Part shown: positions 61,285 to 64,000 of the stretch, one piece after another | How positions within the stretch are numbered: the first letter of the stretch is position 1 | How the letters are laid out: every line of letters starts with the position of its first letter | Assembly (NCBI RefSeq): GCF_001591445.1 | Contig: NZ_BCUX01000019.1 | Coordinates: forward strand, 1-64,000 | DNA: 64,000 bases | Origin: Neobacillus drentensis NBRC 102427 | GTDB taxonomy: Bacteria; Bacillota; Bacilli; Bacillales; Cytobacillaceae | Direction of reading: 5' to 3' | Position numbers and translations under genes: made by a program | The notes under the pieces: model-generated | Databases searched by the model: none | Told to the model about the DNA's origin: nothing | The model's input: only the letters and a program-made list of their open reading frames with translations

Positions 61285-63237
61285 CTACAAACAATGCATT
61301 TTACTTTCTGCTTCGTCCCACGGAACGGAATAGCCTTGTCCTTTAGCACAGAAGATGGAAGACGAAGTATACTCTGGATCAGCATCCTTATTGTAACCGA
61401 TTCTTTCCATGATCTGGTTAGGATTATGGCAAGGGTAATAACCGCCGACAATAAGATTTATTATTCCTTTTCCTTTCGTAATCGAGTCGAACTCAGGTCC
61501 ATAATTCATAAAGGTAGCGACGGGAACTTTCCCGGTTAATAGGGTTTTGTTTCCTTCCGTTATTGGATGGTTAAAGCTGCCGTGCGCATTTTGAATGTCT
61601 GTTAAGACTTTCCCCATATGTTCTAAATCCAATCTGATCTTAAAATCATAGTAAGGTTCCAGCAGAATATTGTTAGCTTTTTCAAGTCCCTGCCGCAATG
61701 CGCGGAAAGCTGCCTCCCTAAAGTCCCCGCCAGAGGTGTGCTTATTATGGGATCTTCCTGTTAGTAATGTCACCTTTAGATCTGTAATAGGGGAACCGGT
61801 AAGTAATCCATGGTGCTCCCTCTCAAAAAGGTGATTCCTGATGACGTTTTGGGTCCCAGCCGGTAAATGGTCAGTATGACCTACGCTTTCAAAGGTAATC
61901 CCTCTATTTCTAGCTGCAGGCTCTATTTTTAGATGGACCTCCGCATAATGTCCTAACGGTTCGAAATGGCCATAACCGATGACCTCTGAAGCGATTGTTT
62001 CTTTATGTAAGATCTCTGGTTCCGCAAATGAGACATCGAATAGAAAGCGTTCTTTAATTACGTGTTTAAGAACTTCAAGCTGGATAGTTCCCATGACATG
62101 AATATGAATTTCCTGGGTACGTTCTTCCCAGATGACATTCAGGGCAGGGTCTTCGGCATCTAACATTTTAAAATACTTCAACACTTCTTTCACATTCATT
62201 GATGGATCGAATATAACTTTGGATTTTAACGCGGAAACCAATTCGTATTCGGCTTTTTCCGCTAATGTTCCAAGACCATCCCCAGCAGAAACGGCCGAAA
62301 GACCTGTTACGGCAAAAATATCACCAGCGACCACTCGTTCCACGGTAGTAAATTTACCTCCATTATAAAATCTTATCTGCGTAATCTTTTCACAGATGAA
62401 GTTTTCTTCATCTTTATAGCTTAATTCGTCCCTTACTTTTAATACCCCGCGAAGTGCTTTAATAAACGTAATTCTTGTCCCTTTTTCATCATAGCGAATC
62501 TTATACACACGACCCGCAAAGGGTGCATCACTTAGATAATTGGTGGCAGTTAAGAGGTCTAATTTTTCAAGAAAGCTATGAATGCCACTGTCTTGTAGGG
62601 CGGAACCGCAAGCACTGGGGAAAAGTTGCTGTTGATTTATCAATGATCTCATGGTTTCTATCCATAGTGATGGATCATATCCTGTATCCATATATGTTTC
62701 TAAGAGGGACTCATTACGTTCTGCCACAAATTCAACCAGTTCCTCATTCATGTGCCCCTCAGTCAAAGTCTCAGTAATCTCAATCACATCCGTGGTAAAA
62801 TTGCTGCGAATTTCGGCTAAGACTCTTGCAGAATCTGAACCCGCACGATCAGTTTTATTAATAAAGAAAAAGGTTGGGACCTGATGCTTTTGCAAAAGTC
62901 TCCAGACGGTTTCCGTATGCCCCTCAATACCTTCCACCGCACTAATAATCACAATCGCGTAATCCATTACTTGAATCGCTCGCTCCATTTCGGGTGAGAA
63001 ATCGACATGTCCTGGGGTATCAATCAAATAGTAATGGGAATCATTAAAGGAAAACATAGCCTGATCAGCAAATACTGTTATCCCTCGTTGTTTTTCGATG
63101 GTATGGGTATCAAGAAATGTATCCTGATGATCGACGCGTCCTCTTTGTCTAATTGTTTTCGTATGATAGAGCAGTTGTTCTGCCAATGTGGTTTTTCCAG
63201 CATCGACATGAGCAAACATACCAATCGTCTTTTTCAT
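61285..63237 (-). CDS. EF-G-like ribosomal protection GTPase (Tet(M)/OtrA type)
   Basis: 650 residues, ATG 63237 with AGGTGGCAGG. G1 'AHVDAGKTTLAEQLL', G2 'EKQRGITVFADQ', G3 'DTPGHVDFSPE', G4 'FINKTDRAG', then EF-G domains II to V ('EPYYDFKIRLDLEHMGKVLT' in domain V). Length matches Tet(M)-family ribosomal protection proteins rather than EF-G (about 690). Whether it gives tetracycline resistance or serves a housekeeping ribosome-rescue role cannot be read from sequence. No mobile element or attenuator leader is seen. Confidence 0.9.
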   Translation of the reverse strand: MKKTIGMFAHVDAGKTTLAEQLLYHTKTIRQRGRVDHQDTFLDTHTIEKQRGITVFADQAMFSFNDSHYYLIDTPGHVDFSPEMERAIQVMDYAIVIISAVEGIEGHTETVWRLLQKHQVPTFFFINKTDRAGSDSARVLAEIRSNFTTDVIEITETLTEGHMNEELVEFVAERNESLLETYMDTGYDPSLWIETMRSLINQQQLFPSACGSALQDSGIHSFLEKLDLLTATNYLSDAPFAGRVYKIRYDEKGTRITFIKALRGVLKVRDELSYKDEENFICEKITQIRFYNGGKFTTVERVVAGDIFAVTGLSAVSAGDGLGTLAEKAEYELVSALKSKVIFDPSMNVKEVLKYFKMLDAEDPALNVIWEERTQEIHIHVMGTIQLEVLKHVIKERFLFDVSFAEPEILHKETIASEVIGYGHFEPLGHYAEVHLKIEPAARNRGITFESVGHTDHLPAGTQNVIRNHLFEREHHGLLTGSPITDLKVTLLTGRSHNKHTSGGDFREAAFRALRQGLEKANNILLEPYYDFKIRLDLEHMGKVLTDIQNAHGSFNHPITEGNKTLLTGKVPVATFMNYGPEFDSITKGKGIINLIVGGYYPCHNPNQIMERIGYNKDADPEYTSSSIFCAKGQGYSVPWDEAESKMHCL

Positions 63238-63371
63238 CCTGCCACCTCAAATGTCGTTAACTATTTTAACTATTATACCAAATTGGTCACTCATCGTACT
63301 GACAAATAGATAATGTCAAAGAATTAAAATCAGGATAATGAGGTTTACAGCAGTCATTAGATGATAAATAG

Positions 63372-63403
63372 AAAAACACGGCAATTACTCACCGTGTTTT
63401 TGT
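63372..63403 (-). terminator. terminator of DUF3231 gene
   Basis: AAAAACACGG/CCGTGTTTTT perfect stem, usable in both directions. Confidence 0.9.
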
Positions 63404-63415
63404 TTGCTTTAATTG

Positions 63416-63928
63416 TTAACAATCATGATGTTTATTAAGATGTAATGGAGGAGGGATTAACCAGCCTTTTTCTTTATTTAAGCGCAGGACCTTTCCCCCA
63501 AGTGCAACCTTTTGATTATGGAATAGAGCATACATCATGGCAACATCTTCTCTAATAGATTTACCAATCACTGCGCTGCATGCAACTAAACCGGCAGCTA
63601 TATCTGCACCAAGAGTAGCTGCAATAGCTGGATCGGGGATTCTTGCGCCAACAGGAATTTCTTCTAAGCATGCTTCAGGAGGCTCAGGTGCTGCTGGTGG
63701 TAAGCCAATGCCATTATCTTTTAAAAGCTCTTCCACTTGTTTCTTTTGTTGCTGGCCTGTTTCAATTGCTTCAACTAATAATTTCTTTAAATCATCGTCA
63801 CCTGCATGATTTAACATCGTTTGATAACCCGCAATCATACTATTTCCGACTAATTGTGAAGACCAGATATCAAAGACTTCACCGTAGTGTAAAGGTTCTT
63901 CCTTAGGATTTCCACTTAAAATTCCCAT
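63416..63928 (-). CDS. DUF3231-family protein
   Basis: 170 residues from ATG 63928 with GAGGAGG; the ATG-like codon 12 positions upstream lies before that site. 'MGILSGNPKEEPLHYGEVFD', 'LNHAGDDDLKKLLVEAI' and 'LLKDNGIGLPPAAPE' match half of a DUF3231 protein, a ferritin-like helical fold related to spore coat CotF. Many DUF3231 proteins contain two such halves; this one has one. A spore-related role is likely but unproven. Confidence 0.85.
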   Translation of the reverse strand: MGILSGNPKEEPLHYGEVFDIWSSQLVGNSMIAGYQTMLNHAGDDDLKKLLVEAIETGQQQKKQVEELLKDNGIGLPPAAPEPPEACLEEIPVGARIPDPAIAATLGADIAAGLVACSAVIGKSIREDVAMMYALFHNQKVALGGKVLRLNKEKGWLIPPPLHLNKHHDC

Positions 63929-64000
63929 TGTAGCCCTCCTCAATGTATAAGTAAGTTTATTCATTCAAAGTGCCACCTTTCCTTTAGCACAGCACAACTA

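Noticed and set aside
1..64000. CRISPR arrays, tRNA or rRNA genes, transposases
   Set aside because: I looked for regularly spaced repeats, cloverleaf and rRNA signatures and transposase motifs and saw none; the tandem repeats found have no unique spacers.

Overview
The window reads as chromosome from a low-G+C, spore-forming Bacillota of the Bacillaceae type (Bacillus/Neobacillus-like). The evidence is a CotB-type spore coat gene, a Gmad2-domain lipoprotein, a class IV (PhaR/PhaC) polyhydroxybutyrate cluster, strong AGGAGG ribosome binding sites with frequent TTG starts, a guanine riboswitch and a c-di-AMP (ydaO-type) riboswitch in front of kimA. No rRNA, tRNA, CRISPR array, transposase or complete prophage was seen.

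Layout. 1-9.2 kb is housekeeping or accessory: cotB (runs off the left edge), a truncated lytS sensor joined to a headless OFA-type MFS transporter, a DUF1540 protein, a repeat-bearing lipoprotein, a DUF2809 membrane protein, a double-GNAT acetyltransferase, an exported amidase, an exported nucleosidase under a guanine riboswitch, and a quinone oxidoreductase-type MDR. 9.6-40.2 kb is a large catabolic island. It carries regulators (IclR, two LysR, GntR/UTRA), two NMT1/SsuA-type ABC importers, phosphotriesterase/lactonase-family enzymes (two intact with metal ligands, one that has lost most ligands, one remnant), a luciferase-like flavin monooxygenase with a flavin reductase, two single-component FAD monooxygenases, a thiolase-like protein with a DUF35 partner, a CocE-type hydrolase, three metallo-beta-lactamase-fold proteins (one an exported lipoprotein), a two-subunit CoA-transferase, an HSL-type esterase and an MFS permease. 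40.3-43.1 kb has TetR, LysE-type exporter and an AAA+ ATPase. 43.4-48.5 kb is the PHB cluster (phaC-phaB-phaR on minus, a second SDR reductase and a biosynthetic thiolase on plus). 48.5-64 kb is mixed: small membrane proteins, AHSA1, a decayed ArsR, kimA with its riboswitch, DUF4317, DoxX, TerC, MFS, a pentapeptide-repeat protein, a Tet(M)-like GTPase and DUF3231.

How the island may work (inference). Uptake by ABC importers or the MFS permease, oxygenation by flavin monooxygenases, ring or ester opening by PTE-family lactonase, CocE, HSL and MBL hydrolases, then CoA activation by the CoA-transferase and C-C cleavage by the cysteine-less thiolase/DUF35 pair would be a logical route for a cyclic ketone, lactone or aromatic compound. 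The substrate cannot be read from sequence. Two promoters inside the island (before the second ABC operon at 22.1 kb and before the ~10-kb enzyme operon at 25.2 kb) share a near-identical element that also lies next to the divergent GntR gene at 39.1 kb, which suggests one GntR regulon.

The island has a history of duplication and decay: paired LysR, FAD monooxygenase and PTE genes, a 52-codon PTE remnant, the 3' tail of a lost ABC permease, two frameshifted or stop-interrupted genes, and G+C-rich genes (the luciferase-like enzyme and the GntR regulator) among A+T-rich neighbours.
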